Under the pieces are notes generated by a model that saw nothing but the letters and a program-made list of their open reading frames with translations, did no database searches and was not told the DNA's origin. A stretch of 64,000 nt of DNA from Rhodobacteraceae bacterium HIMB11 (GTDB lineage: Bacteria; Pseudomonadota; Alphaproteobacteria; Rhodobacterales; Rhodobacteraceae), in assembly GCA_000472185.1 (NCBI GenBank), contig AVDB01000007.1, forward strand, positions 124,001 through 188,000, written 5' to 3'. A program made the position numbers and the translations under genes. Below, piece after piece: positions 26,763 to 37,030 of the stretch (within the stretch, counting starts at the first letter, position 1; each line of letters opens with the position of its first letter).

Positions 26763-27746
26763 TCAACAATACCGCTCTGCCGTGCGCGATTGTGCGTGTG
26801 AATAGCGATCCCCATAGGCAAAGCCGACGGGCAGGATCGCCTCAATCTCATCCATATCGCTTTGGCTCAGTGTGATTTGGTCGGCGTTGCTCCACTCTGC
26901 CAAATGTTCGGCTGTGCGCGTTCCGGGAATTGGGATCAGATGATCGCCGCGATTGAGGACCCAGGCCATGGCAAGGGCGGAAACTGTGAAACCCCGATCC
27001 ATGGCATAGGTTTTGAAGCGATCAATGATCGTTATATTGCGGGCGTAATTGTCGGGCTGAAATCGCGGAATTGCAGCGCGAAAATCTGTTTTCGCCATGG
27101 CCTGAATGTCCGGAGAATTTTGCCCAAAAACACCGCGCGCCAAGGGGGAAAACGGTACAAAGGCCACGCCCAGATCGCGACAGGCCTGTATCATTCCCAA
27201 TTCGGGTTGGCGCGTCCAGAGGGAATATTCGCTTTGCACCGCCAAACAGGGGTGAATATCCTGCGCCAGACGCAGGGTATAGGGGGCAACTTCGGACAAA
27301 CCGTATCCGCCGATCTTCCCTTCTTTCATCAGATTCACCAAGGTTCCAATGGCGTCTTCTAATGGAACGGTTTCATCGCGCCGATGCAGGTAATAAAGAT
27401 CAATGTAATCCACACCTAGTCGTTGCAACGTGCCCTCTAATTCGGCCCGAATATATGCAGGATCGTTGTTGACGGGGCGGTTAGGATCACGCTGAATTCC
27501 AACCTTTGAGGCGATGACAACATCCCGTTTCCCCATTGCCAACCACGTGCCCAACACGTTTTCTGATCGTCCCATGCCATAAATATTGGCTGTGTCCAAA
27601 AAATTGATCCCATGATCCATTGCGGCATCCAAACAGCGGTGACTTGTTGCTTCATCCGTTTCGCCAAAGGCACCTGCAAAGCTCATACAGCCAAGTCCGA
27701 TGGCAGACACTTTGGGCCCATTTGCGCCTAATTTTCTGTGTTGCAT
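26763..27746 (-). CDS. Aldo/keto reductase
   Basis: The 327-residue protein is an NADPH-dependent AKR with the usual length and catalytic residues: Asp in FLDTANIYG with the following Tyr, Lys in VIASKVG and His in YYLHRRD. The C-terminal cofactor loop is IPGTRTAEHL. It is closest to the AKR13/general stress group by the LGCMSFAGAFGETDE start. Its stop is eight bases from the convergent sulfotransferase gene, and it follows the SDR gene by nine bases, so the two reductases form an operon. The substrate is unknown. Confidence 0.92.
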   Translation of the reverse strand: MQHRKLGANGPKVSAIGLGCMSFAGAFGETDEATSHRCLDAAMDHGINFLDTANIYGMGRSENVLGTWLAMGKRDVVIASKVGIQRDPNRPVNNDPAYIRAELEGTLQRLGVDYIDLYYLHRRDETVPLEDAIGTLVNLMKEGKIGGYGLSEVAPYTLRLAQDIHPCLAVQSEYSLWTRQPELGMIQACRDLGVAFVPFSPLARGVFGQNSPDIQAMAKTDFRAAIPRFQPDNYARNITIIDRFKTYAMDRGFTVSALAMAWVLNRGDHLIPIPGTRTAEHLAEWSNADQITLSQSDMDEIEAILPVGFAYGDRYSHAQSRTAERYC

Positions 27747-27755
27747 GTGGTATCC

Positions 27756-28505
27756 TTAAATTGTGCGCCCGCCATCAACCTCAAGCACGACGCCCGTGAT
27801 AAATGTCGCATCATCCGAGGCAAGGTAAAGGCAGGCTTTGGCAATATCGGTCGGATCAGATAGACGTCCCATCGGAATGGTTGCGATGAATTTTTCCCGA
27901 TTTTCTGGGGTATCGGGCAGCCCCATAAAGGCCTCTAACAATCCTGTGGCGCCCATCACGGGGGCCACGCAATTGACGCGAATGTTATCTGGGGCCAATT
28001 CGACAGCCATGGATTTCGACAACAGGTTCACCGCACCCTTTGTTGAATTATACCACGTCAGGCCGGGGCGCGGGCGCAATCCCGCAGTTGATCCAATATT
28101 AATGATAGTGCCATGCCCTTGGGCGCGCATGATGGGAACAACCGCGATTGTCATGTGAAAAATGGATTTCACGTTGATATCATACAGGCAATCAAATTCA
28201 TTCTCTGTCACATCCAGCATGGGTTTGTTGGCATGTGTCCAACCCGCGTTGTTCACAACAATATCCAACGCATCGCCAAAATCGCGGGCGGTTTGTGTGG
28301 CGCGATGAATATCGGGTGATTTGGTTACATCACCTACAATCCCAATGCAGTCATTTCCCAACTTGCCTGCCATATCTTGTGTGGCGGGTGCGTTGATGTC
28401 CATGATGGCGACACGCGCCCCCTCTGCGATGAAACACGCGGCAATTGCGGCCCCAAATCCTGATGCGCCCCCTGTGATCAGGGCGGTTTTCCCAGCCAAT
28501 CGCAT
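27756..28505 (-). CDS. Short-chain dehydrogenase/reductase
   Basis: The 249-residue protein has the classical SDR features: TGGASGFG cofactor loop at 12-19, NNAG, catalytic Ser in NIGSTAG, YNSTK (Tyr and Lys) and the C-terminal VDGGRT. It probably oxidises or reduces a secondary alcohol with NAD(P). Together with the downstream AKR gene it suggests a small sugar or aldehyde pathway. The upstream MFS gene is 57 bases away in the same direction. Confidence 0.92.
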   Translation of the reverse strand: MRLAGKTALITGGASGFGAAIAACFIAEGARVAIMDINAPATQDMAGKLGNDCIGIVGDVTKSPDIHRATQTARDFGDALDIVVNNAGWTHANKPMLDVTENEFDCLYDINVKSIFHMTIAVVPIMRAQGHGTIINIGSTAGLRPRPGLTWYNSTKGAVNLLSKSMAVELAPDNIRVNCVAPVMGATGLLEAFMGLPDTPENREKFIATIPMGRLSDPTDIAKACLYLASDDATFITGVVLEVDGGRTI

Positions 28506-28562
28506 ATATCCAACCCGTTGATTGTTTTTATATCTTCAGGCTGGAACGGATTGGGGCAGCTG

Positions 28563-29705
28563 TCAAGAAGTCCCTTTGTGTACGGGCGAAATCAAATACA
28601 CCGACCCCAATAGGGCGAGCGAGGCCATCGCAAGCGGGAGTGAGGTAGCTTGCGCCCCAAATCCAATGATCGCGGGGCCCAACAAAATGCCTGCGTAGCC
28701 CACGAATGTAACGGACGCGACGGCCATGTTTGGGTCCATATCACTTTGCTGACCCGCGGCGGAAAACACCACAGGTACAAGGTTTGCAGCACCAAGGCCG
28801 ATCACGGCAAACCCGATCAGGTTCAGGGCAGGGAATGGTAGGGTTGCTATGGCAATCAATCCCAAAACCACCAATGTGCCCCCACCCAGCAGGATCGCAC
28901 GCCGCCCGATGCGCGGCACAATGTAATCCCCAGACAGGCGGCCAATCACCATAGTGATGGAAAACGCGATATAGCCCAAGGCCGCCTGTTCCATGGAAAA
29001 CACCGCGCGTTCAATCATCAACAACGCGCCCCAATCCATAATCGCCCCTTCGATCAAAAATGCGATGCCCGCCAATAGGGCAAGCCATTTCACAATGCCG
29101 CTTGGGGGGCGAAACGGCTCTGGTGCATCGCTTTTGGTGATTAGGTAATGGGACTGGACCCACAGGATCGCAATGATGACACTGCCCATGACGCAGAGGG
29201 TCGCAATCAGTGGCGCGACACCGTAGCTGATCAACAGTGTCACAAACCCCGCGCCACAGATGGCACCAACGCTAAACATCCCATGAAACCCCGACATCAA
29301 CGCGCGGCCACTGCGCTTTTCAACTTCGGCTGCGTGAATATTCATCGCGACATCCAATGTCCCGATCGCGGCCCCGAAAATCAACAGGGTGATCGCAAGC
29401 GCCCAGTATTCGACAAGATAGGCCAAAAACGGCAGGGCGCAGGCCATGATCATGGCGCTGATTAGGATCATGGGCCGTGTTCCGTGACGTGCGCACAGCC
29501 ACCCTGTGATCGGCATTGAAACCACCGACCCAATTCCAAGGCAGAGAAGCAGTAGGCCAAGTGCCGCCTCGTCCACGCCCGTGTTGGCCTTGGCAAAGGG
29601 AATGATCGGTGCCCAAGAACTAAAGGCTAACCCATTTGCGATAAATGCTATGCGCGTCGCGTTTGCCGCGGATCTCAGTGATCCATCCGTTGCCATGATG
29701 TTCAT
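28563..29705 (-). CDS. MFS transporter (YbjJ-like)
   Basis: The 380-residue inner-membrane protein has about 12 membrane helices. The loop between helices 2 and 3 contains GWLCARHGTRPMI, the MFS A motif variant, and the start NGLAFSSWAPIIPFAK matches YbjJ-type fucose-permease-like exporters. Met1 or Met4 could be the start, and neither has a strong ribosome site. It lies upstream of the SDR-AKR pair and may carry their substrate. Confidence 0.88.
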   Translation of the reverse strand: MNIMATDGSLRSAANATRIAFIANGLAFSSWAPIIPFAKANTGVDEAALGLLLLCLGIGSVVSMPITGWLCARHGTRPMILISAMIMACALPFLAYLVEYWALAITLLIFGAAIGTLDVAMNIHAAEVEKRSGRALMSGFHGMFSVGAICGAGFVTLLISYGVAPLIATLCVMGSVIIAILWVQSHYLITKSDAPEPFRPPSGIVKWLALLAGIAFLIEGAIMDWGALLMIERAVFSMEQAALGYIAFSITMVIGRLSGDYIVPRIGRRAILLGGGTLVVLGLIAIATLPFPALNLIGFAVIGLGAANLVPVVFSAAGQQSDMDPNMAVASVTFVGYAGILLGPAIIGFGAQATSLPLAMASLALLGSVYLISPVHKGTS

Positions 29706-29935
29706 ACCAGTTCAAAAATTTGCGCGACGTTATCCGCCGAAATCAGCAAAAGTAAACGATTGAGTGATCAGGGTTTCAATTTTTTTTCCTGTTTCGCACA
29801 GAAATGTGAAATTAATCGTTGGTTTGGTGCATATGGCCTAAGATTGGGGTTGATCCCGCCCAGATAGCCAATTAGGAAAGCGCAAACAGTTTTGGGCTGC
29901 CTTCGGGTGGCCTCTTATCTTTCGAGAGGATGTCA

Positions 29936-31264
29936 ATGCAAGTCACCGAGACCCTGAACGAAGGCCTAAAGCGCGCCTACACAATGGTCATCACCAATGC
30001 AGATTTAGAAGCAAAGGTTGATGAAAAACTGAAAGAGGCCCAGCCTCAGGTTGAGATGAAGGGCTTCCGCAAAGGCAAAGTGCCTATGGCGATGCTGAAA
30101 AAGCAGTTCGGCCAACAAGTCATGGGCGAAGTGATGCAAGAGTCCATCGACGGCGCTGTGAACAACCACTTTGAAGAAACAAGCACACGCCCTGCGATGC
30201 AGCCTGCGATCAAAATGACCAATGAAGATTGGAAGCAAGGCGACGACGTTCACATCGAATTTTCATATGAAGCGCTTCCAGAAATTCCAGACCTAGATGC
30301 AAGCGGCATCACATTGGAAAAAATGGTTGTTACAGCAGATGACGCATCTGTCACAGAAGCGTTGGAAAACCTAGCAGCGACTGCGCAAAACTTTAAAGAT
30401 CGCCGCAAGGGATCAAAAGCAAAAGACGGCGATCAGGTTGTGATCGACTTCTTGGGCAAAGTAGACGGCGAAGCCTTTGAAGGGGGCGCTGCCGAAGATT
30501 ATCCACTTGTTCTAGGTTCAAACAGCTTTATCCCTGGATTTGAGGATAAGTTGGTTGGCACAAAAGCAGGCGAAGAGAAGAAAGTTGAAGTGAACTTCCC
30601 TGACGATTACGGCGCAGAAAACCTTGCAGGTAAAGCGGCCGTGTTCGAATGCACAGTCAAAGAAGTGAAAGAGCCCGTTGCCGCAGAAATCGACGATGAA
30701 TTGGCAAAACGCTTTGGCGCAGATGATCTGGACGCGCTTAAGTCACAGGTTTCTGAGCGTCTTGAGGCGGAATATGCCGGTGCGGCACGTGCGGTTATGA
30801 AGCGCGCGTTGTTGGATCAATTGGACGGTTTGGTGAAATTTGATCTGCCACCTTCCATGGTCGAAGCAGAAGCCAAGCAAATCGCACACCAGTTGTGGCA
30901 TGATGAGCACCCAGAGGTGACAGATCACAACCATGATGAGATCGAAGCAACCGAGGAACACACAACACTGGCAGAGCGCCGGGTGCGTTTGGGCCTATTG
31001 ATTGCAGAAATCGGTCAAAAAGCAGAAATCGAAATCACAGACGCGGAAATGACCCAAGCGATCATGGCTCAAGCGCGCCAGTACCCTGGTCAGGAACGTC
31101 AGTTCTTTGAATTCATCCAGCAGAACCAGCAGATGCAACAACAACTTCGCGCACCTTTGTTCGAAGATAAAGTTGTTGATCACATCATCGAAGGCGCAAA
31201 AGTCACTGAAAAATCAGTCGACAAAGACGTCCTTCAGGCCGCTGTGGACGCGATGGAAGACTAA
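29936..31264 (+). CDS. tig: Trigger factor
   Basis: Trigger factor is the ribosome-bound chaperone and peptidyl-prolyl isomerase. The 442-residue protein has the ribosome-binding loop GFRKGKVPM in the N domain (about residues 44-52), an FKBP-like PPIase domain ([43 protein letters not shown]) and the helical C-terminal arms. A second ATG six bases after the first is preferred because GAGAGG lies six bases before it, and [13 protein letters not shown] is the usual start. A strong terminator follows, so it is monocistronic here; clpP is not adjacent. Confidence 0.97.
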   Translation: MQVTETLNEGLKRAYTMVITNADLEAKVDEKLKEAQPQVEMKGFRKGKVPMAMLKKQFGQQVMGEVMQESIDGAVNNHFEETSTRPAMQPAIKMTNEDWKQGDDVHIEFSYEALPEIPDLDASGITLEKMVVTADDASVTEALENLAATAQNFKDRRKGSKAKDGDQVVIDFLGKVDGEAFEGGAAEDYPLVLGSNSFIPGFEDKLVGTKAGEEKKVEVNFPDDYGAENLAGKAAVFECTVKEVKEPVAAEIDDELAKRFGADDLDALKSQVSERLEAEYAGAARAVMKRALLDQLDGLVKFDLPPSMVEAEAKQIAHQLWHDEHPEVTDHNHDEIEATEEHTTLAERRVRLGLLIAEIGQKAEIEITDAEMTQAIMAQARQYPGQERQFFEFIQQNQQMQQQLRAPLFEDKVVDHIIEGAKVTEKSVDKDVLQAAVDAMED

Positions 31265-31286
31265 GGTCTTTTGCCAAAACCTTCTG

Positions 31287-31315
31287 AAAAACCCGCCCAC
31301 CGCTGGCGGGTTTTT
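31287..31315 (+). terminator. Rho-independent terminator of tig
   Basis: AAAAACCCGCC pairs with GGCGGGTTTTT around a 7-base loop, followed by T. It lies 22 bases after the tig stop. Confidence 0.93.
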
Positions 31316-31462
31316 TTGTTGAAACGGTTTCCAATCCAACCCTAAAATGGAAATCGTTAATCGCACCCAGCAAACCGCAGATTGGTAAATGCGACAACGC
31401 ATGGCGCTTCGCACTTCCTGAGTTGGAGTGAACACAAAGCTTCACAACGCAATTGTGGCCTT

Positions 31463-32539
31463 TTATCCCCTCCTGCGTGTTTGTTTTGGAACCGCATGGG
31501 GGCGGACATAGGTTTCGATGTGATCATAGATCAGGCCCGCGATATTTTTGCCAGTCGCCTTTTCAATCCCCTCCAGCCCCGGGGAGGAATTCACCTCGAG
31601 CACCTTTGGTCCATCATTTGAGCGTAGCAGATCAACACCCGCCATACGTAAACCAAACGCTTTGACCGCGCGCACGGCTGTTTCGCGTTCCGCCTTAGTG
31701 ATGCGTACGGTGCTTGCCTGTCCCCCATAGTGCAGATTTGAGCGAAAGTCCTCCGCAGCCGCGGACCGTTTCATCGAGGCTACGACTTTCCCGTCGATGA
31801 CCCAACATCTGATGTCGTCTCCATTCGCTTCTTTAACAAAATCTTGGACCAGAAAATTCGCTTTTAATCCTCGAAAGGCAGAGATCACTGATTGTGCCGC
31901 CTTTTTTGTTTCTGCCAAAACAACACCCTTGCCTTGGGTGCTTTCCAAAAGCTTAACAATCAATGGCGCGGTGCCGACCAATCCGATCAAACTATCCGTG
32001 TCTTTGGGGGAACTTGCAAATGCAGTGTTTGGCATACCAATGCGATGACGGGCCATCAACTGATGCGAATGTAATTTATCTCGGCTGGCTGTAATCCCCT
32101 GAGATCCGTTCACACAATATGTTCCAATTGTTTCAAACTGACGAATGACGGCGGTTCCATAGGGCGTAATCGACGATCCAATCCGCGGGATTACCGCGTC
32201 ATAACGGGGCAGGCGGGCGCCATCATAATGTACTTCGGGTGACATAGCATTGGTCGCCATATAACAGCGGCTGGTATCAATTTTCTCAACCGTTTGACCG
32301 CGGGCTTCGCCCTCGGCGATCAGACGATCATTCGAATAATTGTTTTCCCGTGTCAAAACCGCAATACGCAGGGCGCGTCTGACCGCACTTTCACGCATTG
32401 CGCGGGTTGAATGATATAGATCATAATTCAGTTCAGGTTGGCAAAAGCGTTCTGTTGCACTGCTCGTAATCTCTGGCAGCAGGGCCTGACGCCCCACCAA
32501 CATATGCATGGCCATGCCCAAGCGATTTGTCAAAGTCAC
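31463..32539 (-). CDS. rimK: RimK-type alpha-L-glutamate ligase (C-terminal half of a RimB-RimK fusion)
   Basis: The ATP-grasp ligase adds glutamates to ribosomal protein S6 or a similar acceptor. The ligase starts at [17 protein letters not shown] (about residue 57) and keeps ATP-grasp elements: the [10 protein letters not shown] region, [17 protein letters not shown]-like [15 protein letters not shown], and the metal site [25 protein letters not shown]. The first 56 residues ([22 protein letters not shown]) belong to the C-terminal end of an aspartic/zinc protease-like RimB domain. In relatives that domain continues upstream without interruption. Here a TGA cuts the fusion, and a GTG at 32537-32539 could restart translation. 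Confidence 0.85.
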   Translation of the reverse strand: MTLTNRLGMAMHMLVGRQALLPEITSSATERFCQPELNYDLYHSTRAMRESAVRRALRIAVLTRENNYSNDRLIAEGEARGQTVEKIDTSRCYMATNAMSPEVHYDGARLPRYDAVIPRIGSSITPYGTAVIRQFETIGTYCVNGSQGITASRDKLHSHQLMARHRIGMPNTAFASSPKDTDSLIGLVGTAPLIVKLLESTQGKGVVLAETKKAAQSVISAFRGLKANFLVQDFVKEANGDDIRCWVIDGKVVASMKRSAAAEDFRSNLHYGGQASTVRITKAERETAVRAVKAFGLRMAGVDLLRSNDGPKVLEVNSSPGLEGIEKATGKNIAGLIYDHIETYVRPHAVPKQTRRRG

Positions 32540-32548
32540 CTCAATCGG

Positions 32549-32845
32549 TCACGACCGGCCGCCCACCGAAAATTCGGTTTCAATCACATAACGAGATTCG
32601 CTTTCACCATTGGATGATGTGACTTCGCGACGATCAATAATCGGTGCCGAACATGGGATTACAAGATCATTACGCCCCTGAATAGGATGCACCATGAAAC
32701 GCACATGGGGATTTTGGTTTGATCCAAACGTTTCAATATCAAACGCATGCAGCGCAGAGGTGCGTGCGCCCGTATCAATTTTCGCCGTGAGTGCGGGCAG
32801 GCCAAGTTTGGGAAGTGAAATCCACTCTTCCCAACCAAAAGTCAG
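32549..32845 (-). pseudogene. RimB-like (PF05618) protease domain, cut from RimK by a stop
   Basis: The frame upstream of rimK encodes the conserved FGWEEWISLPKLGLPAL, AKIDTGARTSALHA and REVTSSNGESESRYVI, the PF05618 (retropepsin-like, ATP-dependent zinc-protease-annotated) family that often fuses to RimK. A TGA at 32549-32551 stands where relatives have Trp (GGRS-stop-PIEVTL). No ATG, GTG or TTG begins the frame properly: the only ATG (MEIL) is out of frame. At least two lesions are therefore present, so the protease half is probably not produced. Confidence 0.75.
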
Positions 32846-32968
32846 AGAATTTCCATGAGGTGTGTTCCAAAATAAAAACAGAGTCGCCCGTTAATCTAGG
32901 ACTGTAACATCTGCAAGAAAAAACAATTTAGACTTGGCTTTTTCTTAAACTTGTTTCACAGGGGTGTT

Positions 32969-34102
32969 ATGACACAGAGATTTTCGTTTGAGCTGCAATC
33001 CACCGATGGTAAGGCCCGTCAGGGGGTGATCTCCACACCGCGCGGTGAAATCCGTACACCTGCATTCATGCCGGTAGGCACCGCCGCAACCGTGAAGGCG
33101 ATGATGCCCGAAAGCGTGCGTGCCACAGGGGCTGACATCCTACTTGGCAATACCTATCACCTGATGCTGCGCCCCGCGGCGGAGCGGATTGATCGCCTGG
33201 GTGGCCTGCATAAATTCATGAACTGGGACCGCCCCATTTTGACGGACAGTGGCGGGTTTCAGGTGATGTCGCTGTCTTCCCTTCGCAAACTGACGGAAGA
33301 GGGGGTCACGTTTAAATCCCATGTGGATGGATCGCGGCATGAATTGACCCCTGAACGGTCTATGGAAATTCAACGCCTTTTAGGCAGCGATATCGTCATG
33401 TGTTTTGACGAATGCCCCGCCTTACCCGCAGATCGCGCCCGAATTGAAGAAAGCATGCGCCTGTCCATGCGTTGGGCGGCACGTTCACGCAATGCCTTTG
33501 GCGATCGTCCCGGACATGCTCTGTTCGGGATTCAACAAGGCGGCTTGGAACAGGATCTGCGCGGCGAAAGTGCCGAGGCGCTGCGCGCGATTGAATTTGA
33601 CGGCTATGCCATCGGCGGATTGGCCGTGGGCGAGGGGCAAGAGGCGATGTTTTCCGTTCTGGATTATGCCCCTGACATGATGCCCACGCATAAACCACGC
33701 TATCTGATGGGCGTTGGCAAACCTGACGATATTGTTGGTGCAGTGAAACGGGGTGTTGACATGATGGACTGTGTCCTGCCGTCCCGCTCTGGACGGACGG
33801 GACAGGTGTTTACGCGCAATGGCGTTGTTAACATCAAAAACGCCCGCCATAAGGATGATCCGCGCCCGCTGGATCACGACTGTACATGCCCCGCCTGTTC
33901 AAATTATTCGCGCGCCTATTTACATCACACCTTCCGCAGTCAGGAAATCATCAGCTCGATGTTGCTGACATGGCATAATCTGCATTATTTCCAAGAGCTG
34001 ATGGAAACCATGCGTCAGGCGATTGCATCAGGCCGCTTTGCTGAATTTGAGGCAGAGTTTCACGCAATTCGCGCCAAAGGCGATATTGATCCGTTTCAAT
34101 GA
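32969..34102 (+). CDS. tgt: tRNA-guanine transglycosylase (queuine tRNA-ribosyltransferase)
   Basis: Tgt exchanges guanine-34 for the queuosine precursor in tRNAs with GUN anticodons. The 377-residue protein has the (beta/alpha)8 fold with TDSGGFQV (catalytic Asp), [35 protein letters not shown] (nucleophile Asp region) and the zinc ligands in [16 protein letters not shown]. The ATG after AGGGG is used; an upstream in-frame TTG adds six residues. Its stop overlaps the convergent Hint-protein frame by seven bases. Confidence 0.97.
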   Translation: MTQRFSFELQSTDGKARQGVISTPRGEIRTPAFMPVGTAATVKAMMPESVRATGADILLGNTYHLMLRPAAERIDRLGGLHKFMNWDRPILTDSGGFQVMSLSSLRKLTEEGVTFKSHVDGSRHELTPERSMEIQRLLGSDIVMCFDECPALPADRARIEESMRLSMRWAARSRNAFGDRPGHALFGIQQGGLEQDLRGESAEALRAIEFDGYAIGGLAVGEGQEAMFSVLDYAPDMMPTHKPRYLMGVGKPDDIVGAVKRGVDMMDCVLPSRSGRTGQVFTRNGVVNIKNARHKDDPRPLDHDCTCPACSNYSRAYLHHTFRSQEIISSMLLTWHNLHYFQELMETMRQAIASGRFAEFEAEFHAIRAKGDIDPFQ

Positions 34103-35360
34103 GTGAAATTGCGGCTGTGGTCCTGATGCCGCGCGATGATCTTATCCAAGGGTCTGCCGCGCAGATGGGGGCGAACGGGTGTCGTCCCGATATCTATATC
34201 AGGTAACAGGGCGTGTAATTCACGGCGGCTTTCGGCGGGGATCATGCGCAGTGCTTGGGGACCAGTAAACAGGGTTTCGCCCAGACACCCATGTGCCATG
34301 ATCAACTGATGTTCGGGTGTCATGACATGATAATAGGTTGTGGGCGCGTCGCCCTCCACAACATCAAAACCGTCTAACTCCAACAAATCCTTGGCGCTGA
34401 TTAGGGCCTGATGTTCGCCTGTGATGCGTTCCACAATGTTTGAGGATAGGCACAAACGGTGCTGCGGGGACAGGATAAGATCGCGTTCGGGTTGCTTTTG
34501 ACCCAAGGCATGTGCCGACACGCGAATGGCATGCAAATGGGGTTTCTGCGCCAATTCTGCGGCAGACAGGGTGCGTTTGCCAATCCAGACAATCGTTTGA
34601 TATCCTGCGTCACTGGTCCATGCAAATCACCAACGCCCAAATTTTCAATCGCGATTTCACACTTAATGGTGCACAATTTCGTTCCCGCCCCATAGCAGAC
34701 CGCGCACGTAAATTGGGACGGAAACCCATCATACAGATCGGAATAGGCAACATAGGTCACATCGGCCTGTGGGTTCCCATCCAGGTTATCAAGGCTGTCG
34801 TAATGGGTGATTTCAGAATAGGTATATCCAGCAGGTTCGGTTTGACCGTTGGGATAGGGCATGTACATCTGGCTCAGGTCCTGATCCGCGGTTGGAAAGA
34901 AATTATAGGCGGCGGCACCCTGCGCGCTTTGCATGGAAATCAGATATCCAACAATGGGTAATCCTTCTGGCACCCCTTGATAACTGTTAAACCGAAGGCC
35001 GTTCAATTTCGGCTCGACAATAAAATCATTGGTTACGCCCGTATCTGTGACAGAGTTCCAATCCCCAACCGAAAACTGTGCCCCTGTCATGGGCTCCAGG
35101 TGCGCCGATGAACTGTCGTTGTAATAGCTATTTTCCACCTGCTCATTTGTTTGCACCGTGCCAGTGGCCGTAAATGTCATAAGCCCCGATGACACCAATG
35201 TCGCTGCGGTCGATGCAGGATCGCCTGAAAGCCCCAGAAAAAAGCGATCAACCTTGGCATCGGCCAACTGCTGCGCCGTTAATCCCGTTTGTTCGGTGTG
35301 GTGCGTGTTCGTTTGATACCCCGTGCCGAATACGCCGCCAGATGTACTGATGCTTGCCAT
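34096..35360 (-). pseudogene. Hint-domain protein, frameshifted
   Basis: The N-terminal 220 residues form an unrecognised beta-rich domain without a signal peptide. A Hint (intein/hedgehog-type, Hint_2) domain begins at CYGAGTKL and IAIENLGVGDL. Just after GDL the frame is lost. The other frame continues with WTSDAGYQTIVWIGKRTL, then AELAQKPHLHAIRVSAHALG, LSPQHRLCL and the rest of a standard Hint_2 domain. A single missing G (TTGGCATGG becoming TTGCATGG) near 34620 explains the shift. Roseobacter Hint proteins are often secreted or self-processing. This copy would be cut inside the catalytic domain. Confidence 0.82.
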
Positions 35361-35396
35361 AAAGTATGCCGTTGTTTTTCAAACCCTCTTGGGGTT

Positions 35397-36119
35397 TTAA
35401 ACGACAAAAAACCCATAGATATTAAAGCCCGCGAACAAAATGGGCTGGTGGATCAGATAAATCGCCAAACTGTGGCGCCCCGCAAATGCAAAGGGGCGCA
35501 GCAAACCCCATGTGGGTCCATGATAGGCAAAGGCGTTTAAGCGCGTGAACAGGGCATGCGTGGCCATGCCTGCGAAAAACGCAAAACCCCAAGGCATGAT
35601 GGGGCGGTAATCCACACTGCCCGCGGTTTCATTGGTCCAGATGATCCACATCCACCACACTGACCCCTGAACAGGCCCGTCCACCCAAATGAAATAGGAT
35701 CCAAAGGCCGCAGCACAGGCCAACGGAACGGCCCAATGCAAGGACAACAGGGGCAGGGCAAGAAGGCTCAAAACCAAAATCAAATGCAAGATCCCAAAGC
35801 GGATCATATAGGGCCCAAAGATGAAATAGGTAACAATGGAAATCCCCATCGTCGCCATCCCCAGCAATGCCACGCGCCGCCAAACGGTCAGCCATTTGAT
35901 GCCAGCGCGATGTGTGTGTTGCCACGATAGCCCCGCCAAAAACAGAAAGGACATGGCGATTGCACGTTCAAACATGCGCCATTCGGGCTGAAACACTGTT
36001 CCTGCCTTGATATAGCCGAAATACATCAGGTCGAAGGTGAAATGAAACACAACCATGGCCAAAATCGCCATGGCCCGCAGCAGATCAAGCCAGATGAGTC
36101 GCGAAGGTACGTGCGTCAT
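35397..36119 (-). CDS. DUF1624 (HGSNAT-like) membrane protein
   Basis: The 240-residue protein has about seven membrane helices. The start RLIWLDLLRAMAILAMVVFHFTFDL is the DUF1624 signature (read as LDLLRAMAILAM and FHFTFDL), with a conserved His in helix 1 and a GRHSLAIYLIHQP block in the last helices. The family resembles acyltransferase-3 and heparan-glucosaminide acetyltransferases, which move acetyl groups across membranes. The acceptor here is unknown. A 41-codon gene precedes it. Confidence 0.88.
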   Translation of the reverse strand: MTHVPSRLIWLDLLRAMAILAMVVFHFTFDLMYFGYIKAGTVFQPEWRMFERAIAMSFLFLAGLSWQHTHRAGIKWLTVWRRVALLGMATMGISIVTYFIFGPYMIRFGILHLILVLSLLALPLLSLHWAVPLACAAAFGSYFIWVDGPVQGSVWWMWIIWTNETAGSVDYRPIMPWGFAFFAGMATHALFTRLNAFAYHGPTWGLLRPFAFAGRHSLAIYLIHQPILFAGFNIYGFFVV

Positions 36120-36162
36120 ACCATGTCATTACCGCGTGATCTGCCAAAAGGCGAGCCTTGCA

Positions 36163-36288
36163 TTACCCCAGCACAAAAACCAGAGTGAAAAGCGCCAAAA
36201 ACACCAACACAGCCGTGGCAACCATCCCACCCATACGGGCCTCGGATTTGTGGGGTTTGCGATCTGGATCGGGGCGGTTGTCTGACAT
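36163..36288 (-). CDS. 41-residue single-span membrane protein
   Basis: The product starts MSDNRPDPDRKPHKSEARMG and ends in one membrane helix (MVATAVLVFLALFTLVFVLG). An AGGA site precedes the ATG. The charged N-terminus and C-terminal span suit a tail-anchored peptide. It lies between tRNA-Val and the DUF1624 gene in the latter's direction, 43 bases upstream of it. Confidence 0.6.
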   Translation of the reverse strand: MSDNRPDPDRKPHKSEARMGGMVATAVLVFLALFTLVFVLG

Positions 36289-36371
36289 AAGGATCCTCTA
36301 TTTCAGCTGCATTTCATATGTAGTTCTTGAGCGACCAAAAACCCAGTATCTCAGTTCAAAAAAGAAGAAAA

Positions 36372-36447
36372 TGGTGGGTGATAAGAGACTCGAACTCCTG
36401 ACATCTTCGGTGTAAACGAAGCGCTCTACCAACTGAGCTAATCACCC
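36372..36447 (-). tRNA. tRNA-Val(UAC)
   Basis: The 76-nt tRNA has acceptor arms GGGTGAT/ATCACCC, anticodon loop TTTACAC (anticodon TAC), a GAGTTCGAGTCTC T-arm and an encoded CCA. Confidence 0.97.
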
Positions 36448-36565
36448 GATAAGGGGCGTAATAGCCAAAGCGGTGCGCCTGTGCAAGAGGGTTCGCGCGA
36501 AAAAATTACCTTTTTCTTCGACGCTTTGGCAAACTGTAGCTAAGCTGTCAAAAGAGGAGGGTAAA

Positions 36566-37030
36566 ATGCCGTTTGATCCAGATAAACACCAGATGTTGCC
36601 GACCCGTCATTTTGATGATTTCCAGATGGGAGAGCGGTTTTTTGCCCCCTCGCGCACGATGAGCGAGGGTGTTTTTGCCGCGTTTCAGGCGGCAAGTGGG
36701 GACAACCATCCGATCCATTATGATCGCACCCATTTAAAATCATTGGGCCATCCTGATTTAATGGCACATGGATATATGAGCCTAATTCAGGCGGCGATTG
36801 GGGCATCGCCCTTGGCCCATGAAATGGGGCGGGCCTTGATCGGGTTTGTGGATCAATCCAGTCGGTTTTTGCATCCCGTTTACAATGGCGATACGCTGTA
36901 CCCTGTGTTTGAAATCAATGAACTTATGCGTCAAAGCACTACGGGAATTTTGGGTGTGGCGATTGAAATCCATAATCAGTATGGCATCCTGTGCGTTTCG
37001 GGCAATCAGCGATATTTGATGCGTCTTTAG
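36566..37030 (+). CDS. MaoC-family dehydratase
   Basis: The 154-residue protein has a single hotdog domain with the R-hydratase motif: SGDNHPIHYD (catalytic Asp and His at about 50-57) and GHPDLMAHGYM. It should hydrate or dehydrate an enoyl-thioester. The ATG with GGAGGG just upstream is chosen over an earlier ATG that would overlap the tRNA leader. Its stop overlaps the convergent DUF1476 gene by four bases. Confidence 0.9.
   Translation: MPFDPDKHQMLPTRHFDDFQMGERFFAPSRTMSEGVFAAFQAASGDNHPIHYDRTHLKSLGHPDLMAHGYMSLIQAAIGASPLAHEMGRALIGFVDQSSRFLHPVYNGDTLYPVFEINELMRQSTTGILGVAIEIHNQYGILCVSGNQRYLMRL

Noticed and set aside
27071-27472. Arg/Pro-rich plus-strand frame opposite the aldo/keto reductase
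   Set aside because: It is an antisense shadow with biased composition, and the reductase on the other strand is clearly the gene.
35378-35397. AAACCC/GGGTTT hairpin between the DUF1624 and Hint genes
   Set aside because: The stem is only six bp and no T run follows on the minus strand, so it was not called a terminator.
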